DNA of 64,000 nt, taken from the NCBI GenBank assembly GCA_015491895.1, contig WFVA01000077.1:1-64000 (forward strand), given 5' to 3'. Position 1 is the first letter of the stretch. Each line of letters starts with the position of its first letter. This DNA comes from Albidovulum sp. (GTDB lineage Bacteria > Pseudomonadota > Alphaproteobacteria > Rhodobacterales > Rhodobacteraceae). A program made the translations under genes and the position numbers. The notes beneath the pieces are model-generated. The model did no database searches. It was not told where the DNA came from and worked only from the letters and a program-made list of their open reading frames with translations. Shown in pieces: positions 45,875 to 55,117 of the stretch.

Positions 45875-48535
45875 TCAGCCGGGCTTCTCGGCCAGGGCTT
45901 TCAGTTCGTAAATGAGATCAAGGGCCTGTTTCGGCGTAAGTTCGTCGGGGCAGGCCTTTTTTATGCGTTCTGCTACAGCGGATGGTGCGGGCCGGGCATT
46001 GGCTGGTGCGCTGGGCGCGGCGCTGAAGAGGGGCAGTTCGTCAATCAGCGCCTTTTGCGCCGCGCCGCCTTCCCGTTCGCCCTTTTCGAGCGCCTCAAGC
46101 ACCACCCGCGCGCGCTCGACCACCGCATCGGGAAGCCCCGCAAGCCGCGCCACCTGCACGCCGTAGGAGCGATCCGCCGCGCCCTTGCGCACCTCATGGA
46201 GGAAGATCACCTCGCCTTCCCATTCCTTGACGGCAACGGTGGCGTTCTCCAGCCCTTCGAGGCGCGCGGCGAGGTTGGTGAGCTCGTGATAATGGGTGGC
46301 AAAGAGGGCGCGGCATTTGTTGACGTCATGCAGATGCTCGAGCGTGGCCCAGGCGATCGAGAGGCCGTCATAGGTGGCGGTGCCGCGGCCGATTTCATCG
46401 AGGATCACCAGCGCATTCTCATCCGCCTGGTTGAGGATCGCGGCCGTTTCCACCATTTCCACCATGAAGGTGGAGCGCCCGCGGGCAAGATCGTCTGCCG
46501 CGCCGACCCTGCTGAAAAGCTGGCTGACGATCCCGATCCGCGCTGAGCGCGCAGGCACATGGGCGCCGATCTGAGCAAGAAGCGCGATCAGGGCGTTCTG
46601 GCGCAGGAAGGTGGATTTGCCCGCCATGTTCGGCCCCGTCAGCAGCCAGATATGGGCGCCATCGGCGCCGTCCGAGAGGGCGCAGTCATTGGCGATGAAG
46701 CCCTCCGCGCCCTGACGCTTGAGGGCCATTTCCACTACAGGGTGTCGCCCTGCCTCGATTTCGAAGGCGCGGGAATTTTCCACCCTGGGGCGGCACCAGC
46801 CTTCGGAGCGCGAAAGGGTCGCAAAAGCGGCGGCGAGATCGATCTCGGCCATGGCTTTTGCACAGGCGGAAATGGCGGCGGAATGCTCAAGAACAAGCCC
46901 TTTCAGGCTTTCATAGAGCCGCTTTTCGATCTCGATCGCCCGGTTTCCGGCATTGTGAATGCGGGTTTCGAGATCCGAGAGCTCGAGCGTGGTGAAGCGC
47001 ACGGCGTTGGCGGTGGTCTGGCGGTGGATGAAGGTTTCGCTCAAGGGGGGCGAGAGCATCTTCTTCGCATGAGTAGCCGGCGTTTCGATGAAGTAACCGA
47101 GCACGTTGTTGTGCTTTACCTTCAGGGATTGAATGCCGGTTTCTTCGGTATATTGCGCCTGAAGGGCAGCGATTACGCTGCGGCCCTCGTCGCGCAGCTT
47201 GCGCATCTCGTCAAGCTCCTGATCGTGCCCCGGAGCGATGAAGCCGCCTTCGCGGGCGATGATCGGCGGATCGGCAATCAGGGCCTCATCAAGCGCCCGG
47301 TGCAGGGCTTCGAGGCCTGTGAGATCGCGCGCGGCATCGGCAAGGAGCGCGGGCAGTTCCTTGCCGGCAAGAAAATCGTGCAGGGCTTCTGCCTGGGCAA
47401 GGCCGTTTCTGATCGCGGCCAGATCGCGGGGGCCGGCGCGATCGAGGGCGAGGCGGGAAAGGGCGCGATCCATATCGGGCGCCTTGCGCAGCGCCTCGCG
47501 CAGGGTTTCGGAGAGATCTGCACTTTCCGCCATGTAAGAGACGGAATCGAGCCGCTGCTCAATCACATCAAGCCGCCGCGAGGGGCTCGAAAGCCGCCGC
47601 TCGAGCAGGCGCGCGCCGGGGGCCGTTACCGTGCGATCGATCGCATGGAGGAGCGAACCTTCGCGCCCGCCGCTCAGGCTTTGGGTAAGCTCCAGATTGC
47701 GCCGCGTGGCGGCATCGATCTGCATCACCCCATCGAGAGCCTCACGCTGTGGCGGGCGCAGAAGCGGCAGCTTGCCGCGCTGGGTGATCTCGAGATAGTC
47801 GATCAATGCGCCCATGGCCGAAAGCTCGGCCCTCGTGAACTGGCCGAAGGAATCGAGCGTGTTCACGCCGAAAAGGGCGCAAAGGCGCTTTTCGGCCGAG
47901 GTGCTGTCAAAGCTCGCCGGCGAAAGCGGGGTGAGGGCGGACGCGCTCTCCTCGATCAGGCTTTCGTAATCCCCGCGCCGGCTTTCGGAAAGGAGCACCT
48001 CGCTCGGGGCAAGCCGCGCAAGCTCGGGGCCGAGGCGCACCGGCGGGCAGGGCATCACGTGAAAGGCCCCGGTGGAGATATCGACCCAGGCAAGCGCCCC
48101 TTCGCCGCGCACATCGGCATAGGAGGCAAGGAAATTGTGCCGCCGCGCTTCGAGGAGAGTATCTTCGGTGAGCGTGCCGGGGGTGACGAGACGCACCACC
48201 TCACGCTTCACCACCGCCTTGGAGCCGCGCTTCTTCGCTTCGGCCGGATCCTCCATCTGCTCGCAGACAGCCACGCGAAAGCCCTTGCGGATCAGCGTCT
48301 GAAAATAGCTTTCGGCCGCACGCACCGGCACGCCGCACATGGGGATATCCTGCCCCAGATGCTTGCCCCGCTTCGTCAGCGCGATATCGAGCGCCTCGGC
48401 CGCGGCCACCGCATCATCGAAGAACATCTCGTAGAAATCGCCCATCCGGTAGAACAGGAGCGCATCCTTGTGCTGCTCCTTGATCTCCAGATATTGCGCC
48501 ATCATCGGCGTTATGGCGGCTTTCTGAACGGTCAC
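45875..48535 (-). CDS. mutS: DNA mismatch repair protein MutS
   Basis: MutS recognises mismatches and recruits MutL. The 886 residues contain the mismatch-binding domain (MAQYLEIKEQHKDALLFYRM, GDFYEMFFDDA, with the Phe-x-Glu motif), the connector and lever domains, and the ABC-type ATPase: Walker A LLTGPNMAGKSTFLRQNALI, RSTFMVEMVETAAILNQA, and Walker B LVILDEIGRGTATYDGLS. The C-terminal helix-turn-helix region is present. Length is normal. Confidence 0.98.
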   Translation of the reverse strand: MTVQKAAITPMMAQYLEIKEQHKDALLFYRMGDFYEMFFDDAVAAAEALDIALTKRGKHLGQDIPMCGVPVRAAESYFQTLIRKGFRVAVCEQMEDPAEAKKRGSKAVVKREVVRLVTPGTLTEDTLLEARRHNFLASYADVRGEGALAWVDISTGAFHVMPCPPVRLGPELARLAPSEVLLSESRRGDYESLIEESASALTPLSPASFDSTSAEKRLCALFGVNTLDSFGQFTRAELSAMGALIDYLEITQRGKLPLLRPPQREALDGVMQIDAATRRNLELTQSLSGGREGSLLHAIDRTVTAPGARLLERRLSSPSRRLDVIEQRLDSVSYMAESADLSETLREALRKAPDMDRALSRLALDRAGPRDLAAIRNGLAQAEALHDFLAGKELPALLADAARDLTGLEALHRALDEALIADPPIIAREGGFIAPGHDQELDEMRKLRDEGRSVIAALQAQYTEETGIQSLKVKHNNVLGYFIETPATHAKKMLSPPLSETFIHRQTTANAVRFTTLELSDLETRIHNAGNRAIEIEKRLYESLKGLVLEHSAAISACAKAMAEIDLAAAFATLSRSEGWCRPRVENSRAFEIEAGRHPVVEMALKRQGAEGFIANDCALSDGADGAHIWLLTGPNMAGKSTFLRQNALIALLAQIGAHVPARSARIGIVSQLFSRVGAADDLARGRSTFMVEMVETAAILNQADENALVILDEIGRGTATYDGLSIAWATLEHLHDVNKCRALFATHYHELTNLAARLEGLENATVAVKEWEGEVIFLHEVRKGAADRSYGVQVARLAGLPDAVVERARVVLEALEKGEREGGAAQKALIDELPLFSAAPSAPANARPAPSAVAERIKKACPDELTPKQALDLIYELKALAEKPG

Positions 48536-48658
48536 TTCGCATCCCCCGTCAATTGCGCCGGATACTACAAACAGCCCGCAGCAAGGGAAAGGCCGGATAT
48601 TGCCGCCCGGCGGGAAGGGCGCTATTGGCTAGTGGTCCGACAAGGGAAATGAGAAAAC

Positions 48659-50917
48659 ATGGCCGACAAATCCAAGATCACGCCCGAAGAGGCGCTTTCC
48701 TATCACCACGAGCCGGTGCCGGGGAAATACGAAGTAGTGCCCTCGAAACCGATGACGACCCAGCGCGAGCTATCGCTCGCCTACAGCCCCGGCGTGGCCG
48801 TGCCCGTGGAAGCGATCGCGGAAAACCCGGAATGCGCCTATGATTACACCAACAAGGGCAATATGGTGGCGGTGATCTCCAATGGCTCGGCGATCCTCGG
48901 CATGGGCAATCTCGGCGCGCTGGCCTCCAAGCCGGTGATGGAAGGCAAGGCGGTGCTGTTCAAGCGCTTTGCGGATGTGAACTCGATCGACATCGAGCTT
49001 GATACCGAAGATCCCCGGGCCTTCATCGATGCGGTTAAGCTCATGGGCCCGGCCTTTGGTGGCATCAATCTCGAGGATATCAAGGCGCCCGAGTGCTTCA
49101 TCATCGAGCAGGAACTGAAGGAGGTCATGGATATCCCCGTGTTCCACGACGATCAGCACGGCACGGCGGTGATCTGTGCGGCGGGGCTGATCAATGCGCT
49201 GGAGCTTTCCGGCAAGAAGCTCGAGGAATGCCGGATCGTGGTGAACGGTGCGGGTGCTGCCGGGATTGCCTGCCTGGAGCTTGTGAAGCGCATGGGTGCG
49301 CGGCCCGAGAACTGCCTCCTGTGCGATACCAAGGGAGTGATCTGGAAGGGCCGCAAGGAGGGCATGAACCAGTGGAAATCGGCCCATGCGGTGGAAACCG
49401 ATGCGCGCACGCTGGAAGATGCGATGAAGGGCGCGGATGTGTTTCTCGGGGTTTCGGCCAAGGGCGCGGTGACGCCTGAGATGGTGGCTTCGATGGCCAA
49501 GGATCCGGTGATCTTCGCCATGGCCAATCCCGATCCCGAGATCACGCCGGAAGAGGCCCATGCGGTGCGCGATGATGTGATCGTGGCCACCGGGCGCAGC
49601 GATTATCCCAATCAGGTCAATAACGTGCTGGGCTTTCCCTATCTCTTCCGGGGTGCGCTCGATATCCACGCCCGCGCCATCAACGACGAAATGAAGATCG
49701 CCTGCGCCCGCGCGCTTGCGGGGCTTGCGCGCGAGGATGTGCCCGATGAGGTAGCCATGGCCTATGGCCGCAAGCTCACCTTCGGGCGCGATTACATCAT
49801 TCCCGCCCCTTTCGATCCGCGCCTCATCCACACCATCCCGCCCGCGGTTGCCCAGGCGGGGATGGATACCGGCGTGGCCCGTCGCCCGATCATAGATATG
49901 GACGGCTACCGGGAATCTCTGAAGGAGCGGCTCGATCCCACCGCCTCGATCCTGCGCGGGCTTCAGGCGCGGGCAAAAGCCGCTCAGGCGCGCATGATCT
50001 TTGCCGAGGGTGATGATCCCCGCGTGCTGCGCGCCGCCGTGGCCTATCAGCGCGCCGGGCTCGGCCATGCGCTCGTGGTTGGGCGCGAGGCGGATGTGGC
50101 GCAGAAGCTGGAAGCGGCCGGGCTTGGCGATGCCGTCAGTGAGCTCGAGGTGGTGAATGCGGCCAACACGCCGCATCTGGAGGAATACAAGGAGTATCTC
50201 TACAAGCGGCTTCAGCGCAAAGGCTATGACCGCGCCGATGTGCACCGCCTCGCAGCCCATGACCGCCACGTTTTTTCGGCCCTGATGCTGGCCCATGGCC
50301 ATGGCGACGGGCTGGTGACGGGGGCCACCCGCAAATCCGCCCATGTGCTCGATCTGATAAACAAGGCCATTGATGCCTCGGCGAAGGATGGCGCCGTGGG
50401 CGTGACGGCGGTTCTGCACAAGGGGCGGATCGTGCTTGTTGCCGATACGCTGGTGCATGAATGGCCCGATGAGGAAGATCTCGCCACCATCGCCGAACGC
50501 AGCGCGGATGTGGCCCGCTCTCTCGGGCTGGAGCCGCGCGTCGCTTTCGTGAGCTTCTCGACCTTCGGCTACCCCGTTTCAGAACGCGCCGAGAAGATGC
50601 ACCTCGCCCCGGGCGTTCTTGATCGCCGGGGGGTGGATTTCGAATATGAAGGCGAGATGACGGTGGATGTGGCGCTCAATCCCAAGGCCATGGCGGCCTA
50701 TCCCTTCTCGCGGCTTTCCGGGCCCGCAAATATCCTGGTGGTGCCGGCGCGCCATTCCGCTTCGATTTCCGTCAAACTGATGCAGGAAATGGCCGGCGCC
50801 ACCGTGATCGGCCCCATTCTTGCCGGGGTGGATCACTCGATCCAGATCTGCTCCACGGTTTCGACAGTGAACGATATCCTGAACATGGCCATTCTTGCGG
50901 CCAGCAAGGTGGGCTGA
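48659..50917 (+). CDS. maeB: NADP-dependent malic enzyme with phosphotransacetylase-like domain (MaeB type)
   Basis: This enzyme decarboxylates malate to pyruvate. The 752 residues comprise a malic domain (TTQRELSLAYSPGVAVPVEA, IPVFHDDQHGTAVICAAGLI), an NAD(P) domain (IVVNGAGAAGIACLELVKRM) and, from about 440, a phosphate acetyltransferase-like domain that is regulatory, not catalytic, in MaeB (MIFAEGDDPRVLRAAVAYQR, ADVHRLAAHDRHVFSALMLA). An ATG after the stop begins a sugar-kinase gene with no gap. It is divergent from mutS (123 bp). Confidence 0.95.
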   Translation: MADKSKITPEEALSYHHEPVPGKYEVVPSKPMTTQRELSLAYSPGVAVPVEAIAENPECAYDYTNKGNMVAVISNGSAILGMGNLGALASKPVMEGKAVLFKRFADVNSIDIELDTEDPRAFIDAVKLMGPAFGGINLEDIKAPECFIIEQELKEVMDIPVFHDDQHGTAVICAAGLINALELSGKKLEECRIVVNGAGAAGIACLELVKRMGARPENCLLCDTKGVIWKGRKEGMNQWKSAHAVETDARTLEDAMKGADVFLGVSAKGAVTPEMVASMAKDPVIFAMANPDPEITPEEAHAVRDDVIVATGRSDYPNQVNNVLGFPYLFRGALDIHARAINDEMKIACARALAGLAREDVPDEVAMAYGRKLTFGRDYIIPAPFDPRLIHTIPPAVAQAGMDTGVARRPIIDMDGYRESLKERLDPTASILRGLQARAKAAQARMIFAEGDDPRVLRAAVAYQRAGLGHALVVGREADVAQKLEAAGLGDAVSELEVVNAANTPHLEEYKEYLYKRLQRKGYDRADVHRLAAHDRHVFSALMLAHGHGDGLVTGATRKSAHVLDLINKAIDASAKDGAVGVTAVLHKGRIVLVADTLVHEWPDEEDLATIAERSADVARSLGLEPRVAFVSFSTFGYPVSERAEKMHLAPGVLDRRGVDFEYEGEMTVDVALNPKAMAAYPFSRLSGPANILVVPARHSASISVKLMQEMAGATVIGPILAGVDHSIQICSTVSTVNDILNMAILAASKVG

Positions 50918-51799
50918 ATGACGATCTTCAATCTCGGCTCGATCAATGCCGATCATTCATACGATGTGCCCCGTTTTCCCCGCCCCGGCGAAACGCTGGC
51001 GGCCAGCCGGTTTGTTACCGGCCTTGGTGGCAAGGGGGCCAATCAATCGGTAGCGGCCGCCCATGCGGGATCGAAGGTCGTGCATATGGGTGCCGTGGGC
51101 GCGGATGGAGCCTGGGCGATCGAGCGGCTGCGGGGCTGGGGGATTGATGTTGCCCAAGTGCAGATGATCGAGGAGCCCACGGGCCATGCGATCATCTATG
51201 TAAATGCCGGCGGCGAGAACGAGATCGTCATCTACAGCGGGGCAAACCGCCGGATAGGCTCCGGCACGGTCCGCGATGCGCTGGGGGGGGCCGGAAGAGG
51301 CGATACCCTGCTTCTCCAGAACGAAACCAACCTTCAGAAAGAGGCGGCCGCGATGGCACGCGAGAAGGAGATGCGTGTCATCTATTCCGCCGCCCCCTTC
51401 TCGCAGGAGGCACTGAAAGCCATCCTGCCCTTCGCCTCCATCGTGATCATGAATGCGGTCGAATATGAGCAGTTTCGCGCCGGATCAGGGTCTGACACGG
51501 CGCAAAAGGGGCTTGAAGGGATACTCGTGACCCGTGGTGCCGAGGGTGCCGACTGGATCAGCCCCGGGAGCGGTGCAAAGGAGCATATGCCGGCATTTCC
51601 CGCCGAGCCCGTTGATACCACGGCCGCCGGGGATACCTTTGCGGGATATTTCGCGGCCGGGCTTGATCAGGGCATGACTGCCCTTGAAGCCATGCGCCTT
51701 GCCTCCGCCGCCGCGGCGCTCAAGATAACCCGCCCCGGCACGGCAGATGCCATTCCGTCGCGTGCGGAAGTGGAGGCCTTTGTTGCTTCAATGGCCTGA
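50918..51799 (+). CDS. PfkB-family sugar kinase (ribokinase-like)
   Basis: The 293 residues show both PfkB signatures: N-terminal FVTGLGGKGANQSVAAAHAG and C-terminal DTTAAGDTFAGYFAAGLDQG with the catalytic Asp in AAGDTF. ILVTRGAEGADW is the ATP-site strand. It is closest to ribokinases, but no ribose transporter or rbs regulator is adjacent, so the sugar is unproven. It directly follows maeB and overlaps the 3' end of msrA by 12 nt. Confidence 0.9.
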   Translation: MTIFNLGSINADHSYDVPRFPRPGETLAASRFVTGLGGKGANQSVAAAHAGSKVVHMGAVGADGAWAIERLRGWGIDVAQVQMIEEPTGHAIIYVNAGGENEIVIYSGANRRIGSGTVRDALGGAGRGDTLLLQNETNLQKEAAAMAREKEMRVIYSAAPFSQEALKAILPFASIVIMNAVEYEQFRAGSGSDTAQKGLEGILVTRGAEGADWISPGSGAKEHMPAFPAEPVDTTAAGDTFAGYFAAGLDQGMTALEAMRLASAAAALKITRPGTADAIPSRAEVEAFVASMA

Positions 51800-52453
51800 G
51801 GCGAAGGGCGCCGCGCTTCCCCAGAGCTGGCGGATTCGCCTGTCGCGACCGCAAGCCTTTCGGTAAGCCTTGTAGGCGTCGGCCTTTCTCTTGATGCCGA
51901 AGCGCGTGATCACCCGATCACGGCTCTTGTAATAGTCCTGATGATAGGCTTCGGCGGGATAGAAGCGCCCGGCCGGCAGGATCTGCGTGACGATCCTGCG
52001 CCCAAGGGCGCGCCGGGCTTCACGCCTTGCCGCGAGAGCCGCCGCTTTCTGCCGTTTGTCAAGGTAGAAGATCGCGGTGCGATATGTCGGGCCGCGATCA
52101 CAGAACTGCCCGCCCGGATCGGTCGGATCGATCGAGCGGAAGAAGAGATGGAGGATCTTTTCATATGAAATCTTCGCCGGATCATAGATGATCTTCACGG
52201 CCTCGAAATGGCCGGTGCCACCGCGCGATACCTGCCTGTATGTCGGGTTTTTCGCCCTGCCGCCGGTGAAGCCCGAGATTACCTCGATCACCCCCGGCAC
52301 GCTTTCGAAATCGGATTCGACGCACCAGAAACAGCCGCCGGCGACTATGGCGGTTTCCTTCCGGCCGGCATGGGCCTTCTGGCTGTGCGCCATGAATCCG
52401 ACAACGAGAAGGATCGTCAGGAGCAGCTGACGAAGCAGGGCGGTATTTCTCAT
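51788..52453 (-). CDS. msrA: Exported peptide-methionine (S)-S-oxide reductase MsrA
   Basis: MsrA reduces methionine-S-sulfoxide. The 221-residue protein carries a signal peptide (about 1-29, LLLTILLVVGFMAHSQKAHA) before the catalytic motif IVAGGCFWCVESDFESVPGV (Cys in GCFWC). EVISGFTGGRAKNPTYRQVS, RGGTGHFEAVKIIYDPAKIS and QFCDRGPTYRTAIFYLD follow. The signal peptide places it in the periplasm, unlike the usual cytosolic MsrA. Resolving cysteines may be supplied by the C-terminal region (YRKACGRD). Confidence 0.94.
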   Translation of the reverse strand: MRNTALLRQLLLTILLVVGFMAHSQKAHAGRKETAIVAGGCFWCVESDFESVPGVIEVISGFTGGRAKNPTYRQVSRGGTGHFEAVKIIYDPAKISYEKILHLFFRSIDPTDPGGQFCDRGPTYRTAIFYLDKRQKAAALAARREARRALGRRIVTQILPAGRFYPAEAYHQDYYKSRDRVITRFGIKRKADAYKAYRKACGRDRRIRQLWGSAAPFASGH

Positions 52454-52594
52454 TTTTCACGTCTCCCTTGCATTTCCCGTCACCATGCGCCCCGGCCCGG
52501 TTTGCGGCAAGGCGCCTCACAGGGAGGTGACATGATTTTACCATTTGGCCCTTCCACGCCGCCTCGCTAACCTCCGATTGACCGGAGGGCGGCA

Positions 52595-52718
52595 TTGGAG
52601 AAGATAACCACCCACCAGGCCGAGGACGATGCGCGCAATGCCGAGATCCTCATCTGGATCAACGGCGCGCACCCGTGCGCCTTACAAGGATCTGATCGCG
52701 CGGGAGTGCGGCGCATGA
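52595..52718 (+). pseudogene. Class IV aminotransferase remnant (internally deleted)
   Basis: From 52595 the frame reads EKITTHQAEDDARNAEILIW then INGA, which resembles the N-terminus of branched-chain/class IV aminotransferases (…RN.IL.W.NG.L). Immediately after INGA a +1 frame gives RTRAPYKDLIARECGA and a TGA, which looks like the end of such a protein. About 240 residues, including the PLP lysine, are missing. The TGA overlaps the next start as ATGA, as in an intact operon. The family call is from memory and should be searched. Confidence 0.5.
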
Positions 52719-52998
52719 AGATCGCCATGCAGTCGGGCCCGCGCAATCTTTCGGCGGCCATGCTGCGCAAGCTGTGCGCGGCGCTGGGCCTTGATTTCAC
52801 AGGTCGGATGCTCTCCTGGCCCGCCGGCGGCATATCCGAAGATGGCGTCTGGGCGGCACATTGGTATGGCGCCGTGCACAGAAGCACGGGATTCGCCGGC
52901 CCGAAGGGCCGCTGCCAAAGCTGGATGGCGATAATGCAAAGCTGGCCGAGGCCGCGATGCCCTATTACTCGGGGCTATACGAAAACAGGCTTTGTTAG
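52715..52998 (+). pseudogene. Sulfotransferase-like gene remnant (internal deletion and frameshift)
   Basis: The ATG at 52715 opens KIAMQSGPRNLSAAMLR, the P-loop start typical of a sulfotransferase-like family. It then jumps straight to LCAALGLDFTGRMLSWPAGG and DGVWAAHWYGAVHRSTGFAG, which belong near the C-terminus. At about 52907 the frame shifts by two and continues PLPKLDGDNAKLAEAAMPYY, SGLYENRLC, then TAG. Some 150 middle residues are gone. With the preceding remnant, two neighbouring genes have each lost their middle but kept both ends. Confidence 0.55.
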
Positions 52999-53001
52999 AG
53001 C

Positions 53002-54225
53002 CTATTTCACCCGCCGATCCCGCGCCGCGAGAAGCTTCAGGCGCAGGGCGTTGAGCTTGATGAAGCCCTCGGCATCCTTTTGATCATATGCGCCGGCGTC
53101 ATCCTCGAAGGTCACGTGCTCCTCGCTGTAGAGCGAGTGATCCGACCAGCGGCCAACGGTGCGGGCAAGGCCCTTGTAGAGCTTGAGGCGCACGGTGCCG
53201 GTCACGTGCTCCTGGCTCTTGTCGATCAGCGCTTGGAGCATCTCGCGTTCGGGGGAGAACCAGAAGCCGTTATAGATCAGCTCGGCATAGCGCGGCATCA
53301 GATCATCCTTCAGATGCGCCGCGCCGCGATCGAGCGTGATCTGCTCGATGCCGCGATGCGCCTCAAGGAGGATCGTGCCGCCCGGGGTTTCGTAGATCCC
53401 GCGCGATTTCATGCCGACGAAACGCCCCTCCACAAGATCGAGCCGGCCGATCCCGTGCTTGCCGCCAAGCTCGTTGAGCCGCGTCAGAAGCGCGGCCGGC
53501 GAGAGCTTTTCCCCATTGACAGTGACGGCATCGCCCCGCTCGAAGCCGATTTCCACATATTCGGGCTGATCGGGCGCATCCTCGGGATTGACGGTGCGCT
53601 GATAGACGTAATCGGGCGCTTCCACCGCCGGATCCTCGAGCACCTTGCCCTCTGAGGAGGTGTGCAGGAGGTTGGCGTCCACGCTGAAGGGGGCCTCGCC
53701 GCGCTTGTCTTTCGCGATCGGGATCTGATGCGCCTCGGCGAACTCGAGGAGCTTCGTGCGGCTTGTCAGATCCCATTCCCGCCAGGGCGCGATCACCTTG
53801 ATATCGGGATTGAGCGCATAGGCGGCAAGCTCGAAACGCACCTGATCGTTGCCCTTGCCGGTGGCGCCGTGGGCGATGGCATCGGCGCCGGTTTCAGCGG
53901 CGATCTCGATCAGCCGCTTGGAGATCAGCGGGCGGGCGATAGAGGTGCCGAGCAGATACTGGCCCTCATATTGCGCATTGGCGCGAAACATCGGGAAAAC
54001 GAAATCGCGCACGAATTCCTCGCGCAGATCCTCGATGTGGATGTTTTCGGGGGCCACGCCCAGGAGCTCGGCCTTCTGGCGCGCGGGCTCGAGCTCCTCG
54101 CCCTGGCCGAGATCGGCGGTAAAGGTGACCACCTCGCATCCGTATTCCGTTTGCAGCCATTTGAGGATGATCGAGGTATCGAGCCCCCCCGAATAGGCAA
54201 GCACGACTTTTTTCGGTGCCGACAT
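53002..54225 (-). CDS. argG: Argininosuccinate synthase ArgG
   Basis: ArgG joins citrulline and aspartate using ATP. The 407 residues from ATG 54225 contain the PPi-loop [60 protein letters not shown] and [20 protein letters not shown]. The longer upstream frame overlaps the start region of the divergent membrane-protein gene and lacks support. It ends 4 nt from the pseudogene pair. Confidence 0.98.
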   Translation of the reverse strand: MSAPKKVVLAYSGGLDTSIILKWLQTEYGCEVVTFTADLGQGEELEPARQKAELLGVAPENIHIEDLREEFVRDFVFPMFRANAQYEGQYLLGTSIARPLISKRLIEIAAETGADAIAHGATGKGNDQVRFELAAYALNPDIKVIAPWREWDLTSRTKLLEFAEAHQIPIAKDKRGEAPFSVDANLLHTSSEGKVLEDPAVEAPDYVYQRTVNPEDAPDQPEYVEIGFERGDAVTVNGEKLSPAALLTRLNELGGKHGIGRLDLVEGRFVGMKSRGIYETPGGTILLEAHRGIEQITLDRGAAHLKDDLMPRYAELIYNGFWFSPEREMLQALIDKSQEHVTGTVRLKLYKGLARTVGRWSDHSLYSEEHVTFEDDAGAYDQKDAEGFIKLNALRLKLLAARDRRVK

Positions 54226-54349
54226 TTCATTTCTCCAATCCGCTTTCAGGCGGCGATTATCGGGTTTGGGCGCAAAGGGCAAGATCACGAAGGTTGACCA
54301 TGAACACCCAAGATGGCTAACTCGGCCGAAAGCCTGGAAGGAGATACAG

Positions 54350-55114
54350 ATGCAACAGGGATGGAAGATCTTTCTCCATTCGCTTCGAATGGTTTTCGGC
54401 AATATTGGAGCAGCCTTGAGGGTATCCCTGGTGCCATATCTGGTCCAGGTGGCAGTGAGCCTTTATACCTTCCAGAAGATAGGCCCGGCGATCCGGATGA
54501 TGCAGACGGGCCAGCCCGTCCAGCTGCCGCCCGGCTTCTGGAGCCTCTGGGGCCTGTTGCTGGCCGTTACTGTCGTAACAGGCTTGTGGATCGCGGTTGC
54601 CTGGCATCGCTATGTGCTTGTCGAGGAAGAGCCGGGGGCGCTCCTGCCAAAATTCCACAGCGCGGAAATGGTGCGCTATTTCTGGGTTTCGCTGCTGATA
54701 GCGCTGATCATGATCATGGTTGGAGCTGCTGTGATGTTGGTCATGATGATATTGATGTCTGTTCTTGGCCCTTCGCCCTTCATGGCGCTCATCGGCTTCC
54801 TGGTGACGATCATTCCGCTCGTTTACATATTCTATCGGCTGAGCCCGGCTTTGCCGGCCGCGGCGATCGGCAGGAAAATGAGCCTCGCAGATGCCTGGAG
54901 CGCAACCGCCCCCGCAGGGAGCGCCATTTTCACCATCGCCATCCTGGGGGCTCTGGCCGGGATAATCTTCGAGATACCGAGCATGATCGATTCCAATCCC
55001 GGTTCAATCATCAATCTTGTCTATTCCCATGTGACCGGCTGGATCGTGATGATGATCGGCATCAGTGTGCTGACAACGATCTATGGCGTTTACGTGGAGG
55101 GGCGGGAAATCTGA
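54350..55114 (+). CDS. Polytopic membrane protein (254 aa, unknown function)
   Basis: I do not recognise a named family. The protein has about five or six membrane helices: a first hydrophobic region near 20-40, then [79 protein letters not shown] and [32 protein letters not shown] resembles a conserved stretch in related Rhodobacterales proteins. AAGGAG lies 7 nt before ATG 54350. ilvA follows 3 nt after its stop, so they are probably co-transcribed. Confidence 0.75.
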   Translation: MQQGWKIFLHSLRMVFGNIGAALRVSLVPYLVQVAVSLYTFQKIGPAIRMMQTGQPVQLPPGFWSLWGLLLAVTVVTGLWIAVAWHRYVLVEEEPGALLPKFHSAEMVRYFWVSLLIALIMIMVGAAVMLVMMILMSVLGPSPFMALIGFLVTIIPLVYIFYRLSPALPAAAIGRKMSLADAWSATAPAGSAIFTIAILGALAGIIFEIPSMIDSNPGSIINLVYSHVTGWIVMMIGISVLTTIYGVYVEGREI

Positions 55115-55117
55115 TTC

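Noticed and set aside
46559-48652. Long open frame (697 codons) on the plus strand
   Set aside because: It is antisense to mutS, which has all ATPase and mismatch-binding motifs. No recognisable domain appears on the plus strand.
48770-50458. Long open frame (562 codons) on the minus strand
   Set aside because: It lies wholly antisense to maeB, whose motifs are complete. Its composition (rich in His, Arg, Gly) is that of a shadow of GC-rich codons.
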